A stretch of DNA of 41,820 bases from Rhizobium sp. Q54 (lineage in GTDB: Bacteria; Pseudomonadota; Alphaproteobacteria; CADEGL01), in contig CAMAPP010000010.1 in assembly GCA_945860095.1 (NCBI GenBank), forward strand, positions 1-41,820, written 5' to 3'. Position 1 is the stretch's first letter. Every line of letters starts with the position of its first letter. Positions 8,720-18,573 of this stretch are shown here, piece by piece. The notes under the pieces are model-generated. The model was given only the letters and a program-made list of their open reading frames with translations. It did not search any database and was not told the DNA's origin. Position numbers and translations under genes: made by a program.

Positions 8720-8741
8720 GCGGCGCGTCCTCGCTAACGCT

Positions 8742-10088
8742 TCAGCTCCGGCGCGGCACGATGCGCCGCAAATGGTCGCGCGCCAGAACCTTGCCCGCTT
8801 CCACCGCCGGTTGGTCGAACGGATCGACGCCCAGAAGATGCGCGGCGATCGCGGTTTCCAGCATGAAGTGCATCATCATCGCGCCCATCGTGCGGGCGTC
8901 AAGCGCCGCCAGGCGGAACACGCGCACCGGACGGCCGCGTTTGGCGAGCGTCTGCCAGGTCGCGCGCTGCGAGGCGTCCATGAGATCGCCCAATGTGCGC
9001 CCGACCAGCCAATCAAGTTCGGCGTCCGGGCCGCCATCTGGCTCGACAACCGGACCCCGGCCCGCGCAATCCTCGGCGATCAGGGTCACGAGCTTGTCGG
9101 CCGGGCCGTCGAGATAGAGCTGCAATTGGCTGTGCTGGTCGATGGTACCCACGGCATGGATGGGCGTCGTGCCGTGGCCGTCCTTGCCGAGGCACTCGGC
9201 CCAAAGCTGGCGGAACCAAAGGCCGAAGGGCGCGAGCGCGTCGGCATAGGGCATGATGACCGCGTTGGTCACGCCCTTGTGGCGCAAAAGGGCGAGATTG
9301 ATCGCGGCGCCCACCGCGGGCGCGCTGTCGCCGGGCGTTTTCGCCTCGAGCGTCTGGCGAACCACGTCTTCGGCCCCTTGGCGCGCGGCGGCGATGTCGA
9401 GGCCCGCGATCTTGGCGGGCAGCAGGCCGACGACCGACAGCGCGGCGAAGCGCCCGCCGAGATCGGGATCGTGGTCGAGCACCGCGATGCGCCGATGCTC
9501 GGCCAAATTGCGCAAGGGGTTGGTGCCCGGCTGGGTAACGGCGAGGAAATGACGCGCCACGCGCGCCTCATCGACGCTTTCCCGCACGGCGGTCAGGCAG
9601 ACGAGGAACTGGGCCAGCGTTTCCATCGTCCGCCCGCTTTTCGAGATTGCGACGAAGCCTGTGCGGCGCAAATCGAGCGCGGCGAACAGCTCGGCGAAAC
9701 TCCGCGAGTCCACGTTCTCCATGAAGTGCACGCGTGCGCAGCCCGTCTTTGCCGCGCCCGATTCCCGCCTCGGCGCGTGCGCCGGCTGCATCAAGGCCGT
9801 CAGCACCCTCCCGCCCAGGGACGAGCCGCCCGTGCCGAGCACCACCACGTCGTCGAACATCTCGTTCAAGCGCCGCGCCGCCGCCTCGATTTGGGCCAAG
9901 TCGTCGCGCCGCCCCGGCAGATCGAGAAAGGGATGCTTGCCGTCGCCGTGCCAGGCGCGAAGCGTCGCCAAGGCGGGCGCGCAGGCGGCGAGCATCGGCG
10001 CGTACTCGTCCTCGGTCAGCCCGCCCGCGCCGATATGATCGGCAAAGCAATGGTCGATGACGTGCCGGTAGGCGATCGAAGCGCTCAT
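8742..10088 (-). CDS. pgi: glucose-6-phosphate isomerase
   Basis: Interconverts glucose 6-phosphate and fructose 6-phosphate in the cytoplasm. At 448 residues it is of the shorter bacterial type. Recognisable features are the sugar-phosphate loop [12 protein letters not shown] (about 85-96), [12 protein letters not shown] near 150 (SIS phosphate-binding site), an active-site region with [24 protein letters not shown], and a C-terminal segment with [14 protein letters not shown] containing the conserved lysine. It lies between mutL (22 bases downstream on the same strand) and the inactive M16 peptidase gene, whose end is 36 bases upstream. The ATG at 10088 starts MSASIAYRH; no alternative start is needed. 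Confidence 0.93.
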   Translation of the reverse strand: MSASIAYRHVIDHCFADHIGAGGLTEDEYAPMLAACAPALATLRAWHGDGKHPFLDLPGRRDDLAQIEAAARRLNEMFDDVVVLGTGGSSLGGRVLTALMQPAHAPRRESGAAKTGCARVHFMENVDSRSFAELFAALDLRRTGFVAISKSGRTMETLAQFLVCLTAVRESVDEARVARHFLAVTQPGTNPLRNLAEHRRIAVLDHDPDLGGRFAALSVVGLLPAKIAGLDIAAARQGAEDVVRQTLEAKTPGDSAPAVGAAINLALLRHKGVTNAVIMPYADALAPFGLWFRQLWAECLGKDGHGTTPIHAVGTIDQHSQLQLYLDGPADKLVTLIAEDCAGRGPVVEPDGGPDAELDWLVGRTLGDLMDASQRATWQTLAKRGRPVRVFRLAALDARTMGAMMMHFMLETAIAAHLLGVDPFDQPAVEAGKVLARDHLRRIVPRRS

Positions 10089-10124
10089 GCGCGGGATATT
10101 TCCAAGGGGGTCGGAGCCATGGGG

Positions 10125-11480
10125 TTATTCGATCGCATCCACGCGTTCGGCCTCGAGCCCCGCGGGCTGGCCGACCACGGCGAAAGTCAGTTGTGCTGGA
10201 TCGAGAAGACGGCGCGCGACGCGCGCGACATCCGACCCGCTCACCGCTTCGATGAAGGCGTTGCGGCGGTCGAGATAATCCAGGCCCAGATCGTCGAGCT
10301 GGATGGACACCAAAAGGCGCGCGATGCGGTCGGTGCTGTCGAATTGCAGCGGAAATGAACCGGTCAGAAATGATTTTGCGTCGGCGATCTCCGCCGTTGA
10401 CGCGCCCTCGCCCGCCATGCGCCGCCATTGGTCGCGAACGATGGCGATGGTTTCCGCCATGCGCGCGTTCTGGGTGGCGACGCCGCCTTGAACGAAGCCG
10501 CCGGCATCGAGCGGATTCAGAACGGTGTAGATCGAATACGCCAGACCCCGTCGCTCGCGAACCTCCTGGTACAGCCGCGAGCTGAACGAGCCGCCGCCGA
10601 GAATGTGATTCATCACGAAGGCCGTGTAATAATCGGGATCGCCGCGCTTGATTCCGACGTGCCCGAAGCTGGCGACGCTTTGCGAAACGGGGCGTTCGAG
10701 CACGACCGTCCCGCCGAGAGCGCGTAACGGCGCCGCGGGCAGGCGCCAGGGTGCCGCACGCGCCGGCAAGGCGCCGAACACCGCGTCGAGGGCGCCGGCC
10801 AGTTCGCCCGCGGAAATATCGCCGACGCAGCCGACCACCAGATTGTCGCGCGCCAGGCGCTCGCCCGCGAAGGCGCGCACATCCTCGGCCGAGATTTTTT
10901 CCACCGTCCGCGGCACGCCGCTGCCCGGACGAGCATAAGGATGATCGCCCGCCATTCGCCGCCACCACAGCCGGCCCGCGAGATAATCGGGATCCTCGCC
11001 ATTGCGCTTCAACCGACCCAAGACGGCGCTGCGCGCGCGTTCGAGCGGCTCGGCGTCGAAGCGCGGCGCCGTCATTGCCAGACGCAAAAGATCGAACGCC
11101 TCGGGGCGATGGCGCGACAAGGTCTTGACCCAGCCGCCGGTCGTATCGCGGCCATCGTCGAAGCCGAGACTGGCCGAGATATCCTCGACCCGGCGCTGAA
11201 ATTCTTGGGAGTCGTATGGCCCCGCGCCTTCGTCGAGCAACTGTGTAGCCAGATTGGCGCGCCCCAATTTTTCGGCCGGGTCGAGCGCCGCGCCACCGCG
11301 AAAGGCCATCTGCATCGAAACCACCGGGATGCGCCGGTCGGACACCAGCCAGGCGGCGATGCCGCCGGGGCTGACCACGCGCTCGATGCGCGGCGCGGCA
11401 TCGGCGCCGCGCCAGGGCAGGCCAAGGGCGGCAAAACCTGCCATGGCCGCAAGAGCTTGGCGGCGCGAAAGCAGGGCCAT
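10125..11480 (-). CDS. M16 family peptidase-like protein without the zinc motif
   Basis: Periplasmic partner subunit of an M16 (pitrilysin / mitochondrial-processing-peptidase-like) pair, 451 residues. It lacks the HxxEH zinc motif: the corresponding N-terminal region reads RANLATQLLDEGA. It keeps the C-terminal M16 signature RLYQEVRERRGLAYSIY, which includes the arginine and tyrosine that bind substrate in the partner active site. The N-terminus has a twin-arginine-like signal (SRRQAL, then a hydrophobic stretch to about residue 27 ending ADA), so Tat export is plausible. The open frame extends far upstream, but the ATG at 11480 fits the signal peptide and the end of the active partner, which stops two bases before. 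In this family, inactive and active subunits work as a heterodimer. Confidence 0.88.
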   Translation of the reverse strand: MALLSRRQALAAMAGFAALGLPWRGADAAPRIERVVSPGGIAAWLVSDRRIPVVSMQMAFRGGAALDPAEKLGRANLATQLLDEGAGPYDSQEFQRRVEDISASLGFDDGRDTTGGWVKTLSRHRPEAFDLLRLAMTAPRFDAEPLERARSAVLGRLKRNGEDPDYLAGRLWWRRMAGDHPYARPGSGVPRTVEKISAEDVRAFAGERLARDNLVVGCVGDISAGELAGALDAVFGALPARAAPWRLPAAPLRALGGTVVLERPVSQSVASFGHVGIKRGDPDYYTAFVMNHILGGGSFSSRLYQEVRERRGLAYSIYTVLNPLDAGGFVQGGVATQNARMAETIAIVRDQWRRMAGEGASTAEIADAKSFLTGSFPLQFDSTDRIARLLVSIQLDDLGLDYLDRRNAFIEAVSGSDVARVARRLLDPAQLTFAVVGQPAGLEAERVDAIE

Positions 11481-11482
11481 CG

Positions 11483-12886
11483 TCACGGTGCGGCCTTGGG
11501 CAGCAATAGACCCGTGACCGAACGTTCCGGGCGCAAGATCGCGCGGGCCGCCGCATTCACCTGCTCGACCTCGACCGCGCCGATGCGCTCGGGCCAGGAT
11601 TCGACGTCCGCGACGCCGCGCCCGACCGCGAGCGCGGCACCGAGCGTGCGCGCGCCCGCCTGGAGGGAATCGCGCACGTAAATCGCGCCCGATTGCAGGC
11701 GCCGTTTGGCGCGCGCGACCTCGTCCGCCGTCACCCCGGAATCGAGGACGCGGGCGATTTCCGTGTCGAGCGCGGCCTCGAGCTCGGCTGCCGTCGTACC
11801 GTCGCGCGGCACCACGCCGAAGGTGAAGCGCGAATCGTCGCGTGCGCCCGAATCGTAGTGCGCGGAGGCGCCGACCGCGAGCTTGCGCGCGACGACGAGG
11901 GCCGCATACAGCCGACTGGTGGCGCCGCCGCCGAGAATCTCGGCTAGCACTTCGAGGGCATGCGCCATTCCGGGCGCGCCCGGCATCGCGGCGAAGGCCG
12001 AACGATGCCCGGGGGCGAGATAGTTGCGATGGACGCTCGGGCGCTTGACCCGAGCGCTTTCGAGCACGACGCGCCGTGCCGCGACCGGCGGCGGGTCGGA
12101 TGCGCGAACGCGCGGCGCGAGCTCGCGCGCGGGAATCGCGCCGTAATATTTCTCGACCAACGGTTTCAAGGCGTCGAGCGCGATGTCGCCCGCGACCACC
12201 AAAATGGCGTTGTTCGGCGCGTAGTGCCGCGCGTAGAACGCGCGCGCATCGGCCAGGGTAAGCGCGCGGATTTCGTGTTCCCGGCCGATGATGGATATGC
12301 CGTAGGGGTGGTCGGGGAACAATATCGCGCGCATCTGCTCGTCGAGTTGGGCGCCCGGTTCGTTGTCGATGCGCGTGCGCCGTTCCTCCAGCACGACCAG
12401 CAATTCCGGCGCCGCCTGTTCCTCGGTGACCGCGAGATTGGCCATCCGATCCGCCTCGAGCTTCATGACGAGCTCGAGCCGGTCGCGCGCCACCGTTTGG
12501 TGGTAGCCGGTGTAATCGAGGGCGGTGAAGGCGTTCTCGCGTCCGCCATTGACCGCGACGAGGCGGGAAAATTCGCCGGGGCCATGGGTGCGCGTACCCT
12601 TGAACATGAGGTGTTCGAGATAATGCGCGACACCCGACTTGCCGCGCGGTTCGTCGGCCGAGCCCGCCTTGTACCAGACCATGTGGACGACCGCGGGCAT
12701 GCGCGGGTCCTCGATGACCACGACTTCGAGGCCGTTGGCGAGGGTAAAGACGCGGGGATCGAAGACGCCGGCGCGCGCGCTTGCCGGCAAGAGCCATATG
12801 CCTCCCGGGAGGAGCCATAAGCCCAAAGCGCACGCGGCCAGCAACCGGGTGAAAAATAGCGAACGAATCGCGGAAACTCCGAACAC
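11483..12886 (-). CDS. M16 family zinc peptidase (active subunit)
   Basis: Zinc metallopeptidase of the inverzincin type. HYLEH (88-92) with Glu about 168 (in VLEERR) forms the zinc site HxxEH(x)~75E. The N-terminus is a Sec-type signal or membrane anchor (about residues 8-39, ending SARAG), placing it in the periplasm. The proposed start is GTG at 12886, 20 bases after the stop of the DUF3035 lipoprotein gene. A longer frame exists but runs through that gene. With the following zinc-less paralogue it probably makes a heterodimer, like the alpha/beta subunits of mitochondrial processing peptidase. Length 467 residues is normal. The substrate is unknown; periplasmic M16 pairs are thought to degrade exported peptides. 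Confidence 0.9.
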   Translation of the reverse strand: MFGVSAIRSLFFTRLLAACALGLWLLPGGIWLLPASARAGVFDPRVFTLANGLEVVVIEDPRMPAVVHMVWYKAGSADEPRGKSGVAHYLEHLMFKGTRTHGPGEFSRLVAVNGGRENAFTALDYTGYHQTVARDRLELVMKLEADRMANLAVTEEQAAPELLVVLEERRTRIDNEPGAQLDEQMRAILFPDHPYGISIIGREHEIRALTLADARAFYARHYAPNNAILVVAGDIALDALKPLVEKYYGAIPARELAPRVRASDPPPVAARRVVLESARVKRPSVHRNYLAPGHRSAFAAMPGAPGMAHALEVLAEILGGGATSRLYAALVVARKLAVGASAHYDSGARDDSRFTFGVVPRDGTTAAELEAALDTEIARVLDSGVTADEVARAKRRLQSGAIYVRDSLQAGARTLGAALAVGRGVADVESWPERIGAVEVEQVNAAARAILRPERSVTGLLLPKAAP

Positions 12887-12906
12887 GGCGCCTGGGGCGC
12901 GGCGCG

Positions 12907-13479
12907 TCAGAAGATGCTTTCGAGCAGGCCGCGCTTTTTGCGGATCACGACGGTGGTGTCGTCCACGGGTTTCTCGGTCACGCCCTGACCCGCCGCCGCG
13001 CCTTTGCCCGAGGGCGCCTCGCGCCAAGTCAGCAATTTGTCGACCAACTGCTTTTCCTGTTCGCCGGTCGATTGGGTTTCCTGGTCGATGCGCTGGCGAA
13101 CCTGCGGGTCGGCTGGCACGCCGGCGGAATTTTCGAGCTTCTTGAGGAAGGCGCGCTCGCCAGCGGAATAACCGCCCGCCCCCGGCGCGCCCGGCTGGGC
13201 GGCAACCGGGGTGTTGAACACCCGCGCGCGCGCGGCTTGGGACGCTGCCTTGGTGTCGTTCGTGCCGCCGCCACCCACGGGCGGGCGCAAGGTGAAATCG
13301 GGCGGGACCGACAGGGTCGGGCCCTTGGACGCAGAGCTTCCGGCGCCTTCGCTTTCCGGCGTGCGGCCCTCCATCGCGTCCTGTACGTCCTTCACGGCCT
13401 GACAACCGGCAAGTCCGGCGGACAAAACCAGGACAAGGGCGGCGGCCCGAAGGGGGCCAATGGATCGGCGGACGCGCAT
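12907..13479 (-). CDS. DUF3035 family lipoprotein
   Basis: Predicted lipoprotein of 190 residues. After the N-terminal MRVRRSIGPL comes a hydrophobic stretch and a lipobox LAGC (Cys about 26), so lspA next door would process it. The mature part has a proline-rich segment with VPPDFTLRPP, typical of the DUF3035 (BamF-like) family of alphaproteobacteria, then a charged helical region (QRIDQETQ, EKQLVDKLL) and a C-terminal VIRKKRGLLESIF. The ATG at 13479 was chosen over an upstream in-frame ATG because it gives a proper signal peptide. It lies between lspA and the M16 pair, an arrangement common in Rhodospirillales. BamF-like proteins may accompany outer-membrane assembly, but no function is shown here. 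Confidence 0.82.
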   Translation of the reverse strand: MRVRRSIGPLRAAALVLVLSAGLAGCQAVKDVQDAMEGRTPESEGAGSSASKGPTLSVPPDFTLRPPVGGGGTNDTKAASQAARARVFNTPVAAQPGAPGAGGYSAGERAFLKKLENSAGVPADPQVRQRIDQETQSTGEQEKQLVDKLLTWREAPSGKGAAAGQGVTEKPVDDTTVVIRKKRGLLESIF

Positions 13480-13516
13480 GTTCAATGTCCGGTAGCCATG
13501 GAACACCAAATGTAGG

Positions 13517-13975
13517 TCAGCGCGAGCGCCGGAACAAGGCATCGGTCACGATCATCGCCGCCCCCACCGTGATGGCCGAATCGGCGAGGTTGAAGGCCGG
13601 CCAATGGTGGTCCGCCCAGTGAAAATCGAGAAAATCGAAGACCGCGCCGAAAATCGCCCGGTCGATCGCATTGCCGACCGCTCCGCCGATCACGAGGCCC
13701 ACGGCACAAGCCGGAAACCGGTCCTTAAGGCGCGCGAGCCAAACCACCAGACCGGCGACGATCCCGACGGAAAGCGCGAGGAACGGCCAGGGTCCCCAGG
13801 ACCCTTGGGAAAACATCCCGAAACTCACGCCCTTGTTCCAGACGACGACGAGGTTGAAAAACGGCGCGATCTCCATGGGCCGAGGCGGGTTCAGCACCGC
13901 CTCGAGCATCCAGACTTTTGTCGCCTGGTCGAGAACGGCGATGGCACCCGCGATCGCAAGACCGAACCGCAGCAT
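13517..13975 (-). CDS. lspA: lipoprotein signal peptidase (signal peptidase II)
   Basis: Inner-membrane aspartyl protease that removes the signal peptide of prolipoproteins after lipid attachment. The protein has 152 residues, the normal length, with four hydrophobic segments (about 3-20, 62-81, 89-103, 132-148). The catalytic aspartates are Asp105 in GNAIDR and Asp132 in FNLADSAI. The N-terminal VLDQATK and the segment NLVVVWNKGVSFG are further family signatures. Its start is four bases past the ileS stop, the classical ileS-lspA operon. Confidence 0.95.
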   Translation of the reverse strand: MLRFGLAIAGAIAVLDQATKVWMLEAVLNPPRPMEIAPFFNLVVVWNKGVSFGMFSQGSWGPWPFLALSVGIVAGLVVWLARLKDRFPACAVGLVIGGAVGNAIDRAIFGAVFDFLDFHWADHHWPAFNLADSAITVGAAMIVTDALFRRSR

Positions 13976-13979
13976 TCTC

Positions 13980-16817
13980 CTAGTCCGCGGCCAAGGGCAG
14001 GTTCACGGCATCGGCGCAACGCCCGCAAAGCTCGGGGTGCTCCGCGAGCGTGCCGACATCGGGCAGAACGCGCCAGCACCGCCCGCATTTGGTCCCCAGC
14101 GCGGCGCCCGATACGACCGCGATGCCCGGCACGTCCGCCAGCGCGAACGCACCCGCCGGCGCCGGCGCCTCGCTCAGCGTTGCGCCCGAGGTGATGAAAA
14201 CTTCCGCCGCATCGATGCCGCGCATGGCCGTGCGATATTCGGCGTCGGCATGAATGACGGGGTGGGCTTGCAGGCTCGAGCCGATGCGCTTTTCCGCGCG
14301 TTCGCGTTCGAGCGCGCCCGTGACCACGCGCCGAAGCGTGCGAAGCCGCCGCCATTTCTCGGCCAAGGCGTCGTCGCGCCAAGCGGCGGGGATTTCGGGA
14401 AACTGGCGCAGATGCACGCTTTCCGCGCCCTCGCCATGGCGCGCGAGCCACGCCTCCTCGGCGGTGAAGCACAGCGACGGAGCAAGCCAGGCCGTCAGGC
14501 ACGAGAACAATTCGTCGAGCACCGTGCGCGCCGCGCGACGGGTCGGGGAGTCCGCACGGTCGCAGTAGAGCGAATCCTTGCGCACGTCGAAATAGAACGC
14601 CGACAAATCGACGGCGCAGAAATTGTGCAGCACGGTGAACATGGTGTGAAAATCGAAGTCGTCGCACGCCTGACGCACCGTGCGGTCGAGTTCCGACAAC
14701 CGGTGCAGCACCCAGCGCTCGAGCTCGGGCATCTCGGCGCATGCCACGCGCTCGGCCGCGTCGAACCCCGCCAGATTGCCGAGGATAAAGCGCAGCGTGT
14801 TGCGAATACGCCGGTACAGATCGCCCTGGTGCTTGATGATCTCGGGTCCGAGGCGCAAATCCTCGGAATAATCGCTGCCGACGATCCACAGCCGCAGGAT
14901 TTCGGCGCCGTGCCGATCGATCACTTCTTGCGGCGCGACGACATTGCCGAGCGATTTCGACATCTTGCGGCCCTGCTCGTCGACGACGAAGCCGTGGGTC
15001 AGCACCGCGTCGTAGGGCGCGCGGCCGCGCGTGCCGCAGGATTCGAGCAGCGAGGAGTTGAACCAGCCGCGATGCTGGTCGGAGCCCTCGAGGTAGAGCG
15101 AGGCGGGCCACGCCAAATCCTCGCGCGCCTCGAGCACGAAGGCATGCGTCGAACCCGATTCGAACCAGACATCGACGATGTCCATGACCTGCTCGAATTC
15201 CGCCGGATCGTGGGCCGCGCCCAAGAAGCGCGCGGGCGCGGAGCCAAACCACGCATCGCCGCCCTCGGCGGCGAAGATCGCGCGGATGCGCTCGAAGACC
15301 TCGGGATCGCGCAGCAACTCGCCGGTCTTCTTGCGCACGAACACGGCGATGGGCACGCCCCAGGCGCGCTGGCGCGAGATGCACCAATCGGGCTTGGTTT
15401 CGATCATGCCGCGCAGACGGCTCTGGCCGCTCGCGGGCACGAACCGCGTGCGATCGATGGCGGCGAGCGCGGTCGCGCGCAAGCCAGTGGCGTCCATCGA
15501 GATGAACCATTGCGGGGTGTTGCGGAAGATCAGCGGCGCCTTCGAGCGCCAGGAATGGGGATAGCTATGCGTCAGCTTGCCCTCGGCGAGCAACGCCCCC
15601 GTCTCGCGCAGAAGCGCCGAAACCGCGCCATCCGCGTCGCCCTTCTTGCCGTGCGGGGTGAGCACGCGCTTGCCCGCGAACAGGGGCACATGGTCGAAGT
15701 ACGCGCCCTCGGCATCGACCGTATCGGGCACGGCCAAATCGTGCTTGCGGGCAAGCTCGAAATCCTCCGCGCCGTGCCCGGGGGCCGTGTGCACGAGGCC
15801 CGTTCCGGCATCGAGCGTGACGTGTTCGCCCGCCAGCAACGGCACGTCGAAGTCATAGCCCCGACCCGCGAAGGGATGGCGGCAGACCGCGCCCGCCAGC
15901 GCCGCGCCCGGCAGGGTCGCGACGATCTCGCGCTCGGCGATGCCCGCATCGGCGCAAACCGCGTCGAGCAGGGCGGGGGCGAGAATCAAGGTCTCGCCCG
16001 CGCGCGCAAGGCTGCCTTCGGCGACGCGCAACACCTTGACGGCCGCGTATTCGAAGCTCTCGCCATAGGCGATGGCGCGGTTGCCGGGAATGGTCCAGGG
16101 CGTGGTCGTCCAGATCACGGCGGACGCGCCCGCGAGCGCCGGGTGCGCGGCGCGCGCGACCGGAAACCGCACGTAAATCGCCGTCGAGACATGGTCGTGG
16201 TACTCGACCTCGGCCTCGGCCAGCGCGGTTTTCTCGACCACCGACCACAGCACGGGCCGCGCGCCGCGATAGAGCGCGCCGTTCATCGCGAACTTGGCGA
16301 TTTCGGCGGCGATCTGGGCCTCGGCGGCATTGGTCATCGTCGTGTAGGGCTGGGCCCAGTCGCCGAGCACGCCCAGCCGCTGGAACTCGGCCGATTGCAC
16401 GGCGATCCAATGCTGGGCGAACTCGCGGCACTCGCGCCGGAAATCGAGCACGGGCAACTTGTCCTTGTCCTTGCCCGCGGCGCGATGGCGTTCCTCGATC
16501 TTCCATTCGATGGGCAGACCGTGGCAGTCCCAGCCCGGCACGTAAACGCTGTCGCGCCCCATCATCTGTTGGGAGCGGTTGACCACGTCCTTGAGAATCT
16601 TGTTGAGCGCGTGACCGATGTGCAGATTGCCGTTGGCGTAGGGCGGGCCGTCGTGGAGGACGAATTTCGGCCGGCCCTTGGCCGCCGCGCGCTGTCGTTC
16701 GTAAAGGCCGCTTGCGGCCCAGCGCGCGAGCAGGGCGGGCTCGCGCTTGGGCAATTCGCCTTTCATCGGGAAATCCGTTCGCGGCAGGAATACGGTGCTC
16801 TTGTAGTCGGTGGCCAT
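13980..16817 (-). CDS. ileS: isoleucyl-tRNA synthetase
   Basis: Class I aminoacyl-tRNA synthetase that charges tRNA-Ile and edits misactivated valine. The 945 residues include HIGH at 66-69, the large editing domain in the first half, KMSKS at about 617-621, the anticodon-binding domain, and a C-terminal zinc finger ([12 protein letters not shown] with CGRCADA). This is the bacterial short zinc-containing (mupirocin-sensitive type) form. The frame extends 19 codons upstream, but [18 protein letters not shown] at 16817 is the usual IleS N-terminus. It follows ribF by 10 bases and precedes lspA by four, giving a ribF-ileS-lspA operon. Confidence 0.96.
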   Translation of the reverse strand: MATDYKSTVFLPRTDFPMKGELPKREPALLARWAASGLYERQRAAAKGRPKFVLHDGPPYANGNLHIGHALNKILKDVVNRSQQMMGRDSVYVPGWDCHGLPIEWKIEERHRAAGKDKDKLPVLDFRRECREFAQHWIAVQSAEFQRLGVLGDWAQPYTTMTNAAEAQIAAEIAKFAMNGALYRGARPVLWSVVEKTALAEAEVEYHDHVSTAIYVRFPVARAAHPALAGASAVIWTTTPWTIPGNRAIAYGESFEYAAVKVLRVAEGSLARAGETLILAPALLDAVCADAGIAEREIVATLPGAALAGAVCRHPFAGRGYDFDVPLLAGEHVTLDAGTGLVHTAPGHGAEDFELARKHDLAVPDTVDAEGAYFDHVPLFAGKRVLTPHGKKGDADGAVSALLRETGALLAEGKLTHSYPHSWRSKAPLIFRNTPQWFISMDATGLRATALAAIDRTRFVPASGQSRLRGMIETKPDWCISRQRAWGVPIAVFVRKKTGELLRDPEVFERIRAIFAAEGGDAWFGSAPARFLGAAHDPAEFEQVMDIVDVWFESGSTHAFVLEAREDLAWPASLYLEGSDQHRGWFNSSLLESCGTRGRAPYDAVLTHGFVVDEQGRKMSKSLGNVVAPQEVIDRHGAEILRLWIVGSDYSEDLRLGPEIIKHQGDLYRRIRNTLRFILGNLAGFDAAERVACAEMPELERWVLHRLSELDRTVRQACDDFDFHTMFTVLHNFCAVDLSAFYFDVRKDSLYCDRADSPTRRAARTVLDELFSCLTAWLAPSLCFTAEEAWLARHGEGAESVHLRQFPEIPAAWRDDALAEKWRRLRTLRRVVTGALERERAEKRIGSSLQAHPVIHADAEYRTAMRGIDAAEVFITSGATLSEAPAPAGAFALADVPGIAVVSGAALGTKCGRCWRVLPDVGTLAEHPELCGRCADAVNLPLAAD

Positions 16818-16827
16818 GGGGTATCCG

Positions 16828-17787
16828 TCAGTCGGCGGCGGGCGAAAACGCCGCGCCCAAAATCGCGCGCGCACGCACGCAATCCTCGGCGATCTGCGCT
16901 TTCAGGGAATCGAGACCGTCGAATTTTCTCTCGGGCCGCAGGCGATCGACGAGCGCCACGCGCAGGCGCTTGCCGTAGAGATCGGCCGAAAAATCGAACA
17001 GATGGGCTTCGAGCCGTTCCTCGCTGCCGCCGACCGTCGGCCTTCGGCCGATATTGGCCGCGCCCGCGTGCCAAACCGGCACCGAACCATCCTCGACCGC
17101 GCAGCGCACCGCATAGACGCCGAGCGCCGGGCGCACATACTCGCCGAGCGCGAGATTGGCGGTCGGAAAGCCGATGGTGTTGCCCAGACGCGCACCCGTC
17201 GCGACGATGCCCTCGATTTCGAACTCGCGCCCCAAAAGCCCCGCGGCGCGGCGCACATCGCCGGCGGCGAGGTACTCGCGGATGCGGCTCGACGAGCACG
17301 CCTCGCCGTCGGGCGAGACCTGGGGCGGCACGGACTCGACCGCGACATTGTACTTTTCGCCGAGCGCCGCGAGCCCCGCCGCGTCGCCTTCCCGGCCGCG
17401 GCCGAAGCGGAAATTATAGCCGGTGACCGCGCAGGAAAGGCCAAGGCGTTCCGCGAGCACGCGCGCGACGAAGTCCGCCGGGCCCATGCCGGCAAGCTCG
17501 GCACCGAAGCGAAGCGCGAACAAGACAACGACCCCTTGGTCCGCGAGAATCCGCGCCTTGGCCTCAAGCGGCGTCAGGCGAAACGGCGCGGCGGAAGGTT
17601 GAAAAAACCCGCGTGGATGGGGCTCGAAGGTGACGACGGCCAGCGGCGCCCGGCGCGCGCGCGCGCCTTCCGCCGCGCGTGCGACGACCGCGCGGTGGCC
17701 GAGATGCACGCCGTCGAAATTGCCAAGCGCCGCGACGGCGCCCGCGAGGTCGCGGGGGATAGCTTCGTCGTCCTGGATAATACGCAT
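16828..17787 (-). CDS. ribF: bifunctional riboflavin kinase / FAD synthetase
   Basis: Converts riboflavin to FMN and then FAD in the cytoplasm. The 319 residues begin with a nucleotidyltransferase-type FAD synthetase domain ([15 protein letters not shown] near 22-36, and [13 protein letters not shown]). This is followed by the riboflavin kinase domain from about 180, with [11 protein letters not shown] and a C-terminal [15 protein letters not shown]. Length and order of domains are normal. It is first in the ribF-ileS-lspA run. Upstream, the PhaJ-like gene lies on the same strand with about 50 bases between, so a separate promoter is possible but was not identified. Confidence 0.95.
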   Translation of the reverse strand: MRIIQDDEAIPRDLAGAVAALGNFDGVHLGHRAVVARAAEGARARRAPLAVVTFEPHPRGFFQPSAAPFRLTPLEAKARILADQGVVVLFALRFGAELAGMGPADFVARVLAERLGLSCAVTGYNFRFGRGREGDAAGLAALGEKYNVAVESVPPQVSPDGEACSSSRIREYLAAGDVRRAAGLLGREFEIEGIVATGARLGNTIGFPTANLALGEYVRPALGVYAVRCAVEDGSVPVWHAGAANIGRRPTVGGSEERLEAHLFDFSADLYGKRLRVALVDRLRPERKFDGLDSLKAQIAEDCVRARAILGAAFSPAAD

Positions 17788-17837
17788 GGTGGCCGCAAGA
17801 TTAGCTTCGCGCGCGGCCCGCGCAAGCTCGCGCGAAC

Positions 17838-18323
17838 TTATTGCGCGGCGACGGCCTGGACGCGCGACGGCACCATGATGAGCGCCTCGCCGTCGAGCAC
17901 GACCGTTTCGCCGACCGTGCAGACGGTATCGATCGTCGTGCGCCGGCGTTCGATGTTGATTTCCCTGATCGTCGCGCGGACCTGCACCGTCTCGCCCACG
18001 CGCACGGGTGCCTTAAAGCGCAGGCTCTGCGTCAAATAGATGCAGCCCGGCCCCGGCAGGCGCGTGCCGATGACGGTCGAAATGAAACTTGCGGTCAACA
18101 TGCCGTGGACGATGCGCCCGCCAAAGCGCGTGCCGGACGCGAATTCGTTATTGATGTGCATGGGATTGGTGTCGCCGGAGACGCCCGCGAACAGCACGAG
18201 GTCGGCATCCGAGACCGTCTTGCCGAAAAAGGCGCTCATGCCGACCGCCAAGTCTTCGATGTAGTAACCGTGATAGCGCTCGAGCGGGAGCGGGGCCACG
18301 CGGAGAGAAGCGTCTGGCGACAT
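17838..18323 (-). CDS. MaoC-like (R)-specific enoyl-CoA hydratase, PhaJ type
   Basis: Single hot-dog-fold hydratase of 161 residues. The (R)-hydratase signature is complete: FAGVSGDTNPMH (catalytic Asp51 and His56), followed by the IVHGML segment. Such enzymes turn trans-2-enoyl-CoA from beta-oxidation into (R)-3-hydroxyacyl-CoA, the monomer for polyhydroxyalkanoate. A longer frame exists, but the ATG at 18323 has GGGA seven bases before it and gives the normal family length; an ATG two codons earlier is also possible. Upstream, from 18 bases before the start, lie two TGC/GCA palindromes of the kind bound by the PHA regulator PhaR, which supports a PHA role. No other pha gene is in the window. 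A MaoC dehydratase of another pathway remains possible. Confidence 0.85.
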   Translation of the reverse strand: MSPDASLRVAPLPLERYHGYYIEDLAVGMSAFFGKTVSDADLVLFAGVSGDTNPMHINNEFASGTRFGGRIVHGMLTASFISTVIGTRLPGPGCIYLTQSLRFKAPVRVGETVQVRATIREINIERRRTTIDTVCTVGETVVLDGEALIMVPSRVQAVAAQ

Positions 18324-18340
18324 CGGCATTTCCCATCTTA

Positions 18341-18371
18341 TTGCGACGCAACAGGTATTACTGCGCCGCAA
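18341..18371. promoter_or_regulatory. two PhaR-type operator palindromes
   Basis: TTGCGACGCAA (18341-18351) and CTGCGCCGCAA (18361-18371) are both TGC-N3-GCA palindromes. Their centres are 20 bases apart, about two helical turns. They lie just before the PhaJ-like gene. Alphaproteobacterial PhaR is known to bind TGC-rich sites of the form CTGC-N3/4-GCAG. A looser third element with CTGC and GGCAACGCA follows at 18390-18410. Confidence 0.5.
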
Positions 18372-18435
18372 TATACAGATTTGTGGGCACTGCAACAAGG
18401 CGGCAACGCACCGATGGTAGGGCACCAAGTATTTC

Positions 18436-18453
18436 TTAACCATTAGAGGTTAA
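18436..18453. promoter_or_regulatory. perfect TTAACC-N6-GGTTAA palindrome, CtrA-like half-sites
   Basis: The 18-base element has perfect six-base arms (TTAACC and GGTTAA) around ATTAGA. One arm reads TTAACCAT, the half-site recognised by the alphaproteobacterial cell-cycle and motility regulator CtrA. The TTAA to TTAA spacing is 10, not the canonical seven of a full CtrA site. It lies between divergent genes, about 120 bases before the small plus-strand gene at 18574. Confidence 0.35.
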
Positions 18454-18573
18454 AGACGAAACTGGATCGAACGCGACCGGCACTATCGGACCCCCAAGGA
18501 TCGCCGCCGAGAATCGCCCCGGTGGATCGTTGCTCTAGCGGGTCGGTCCAACGGATAGTCCCAGGAGAGCGTC

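Noticed and set aside
8298-10358. 686-codon plus-strand frame opposite mutL and pgi
   Set aside because: Shadow of two well-conserved minus-strand genes; low-complexity composition.
13671-17426. Very long open frame (1251 codons) on the plus strand opposite ileS and ribF
   Set aside because: The minus strand encodes clear LspA, IleS and RibF proteins. The plus-strand translation is Arg/Ala/Gly-rich with no domain; GC-rich codon bias keeps antisense frames open.
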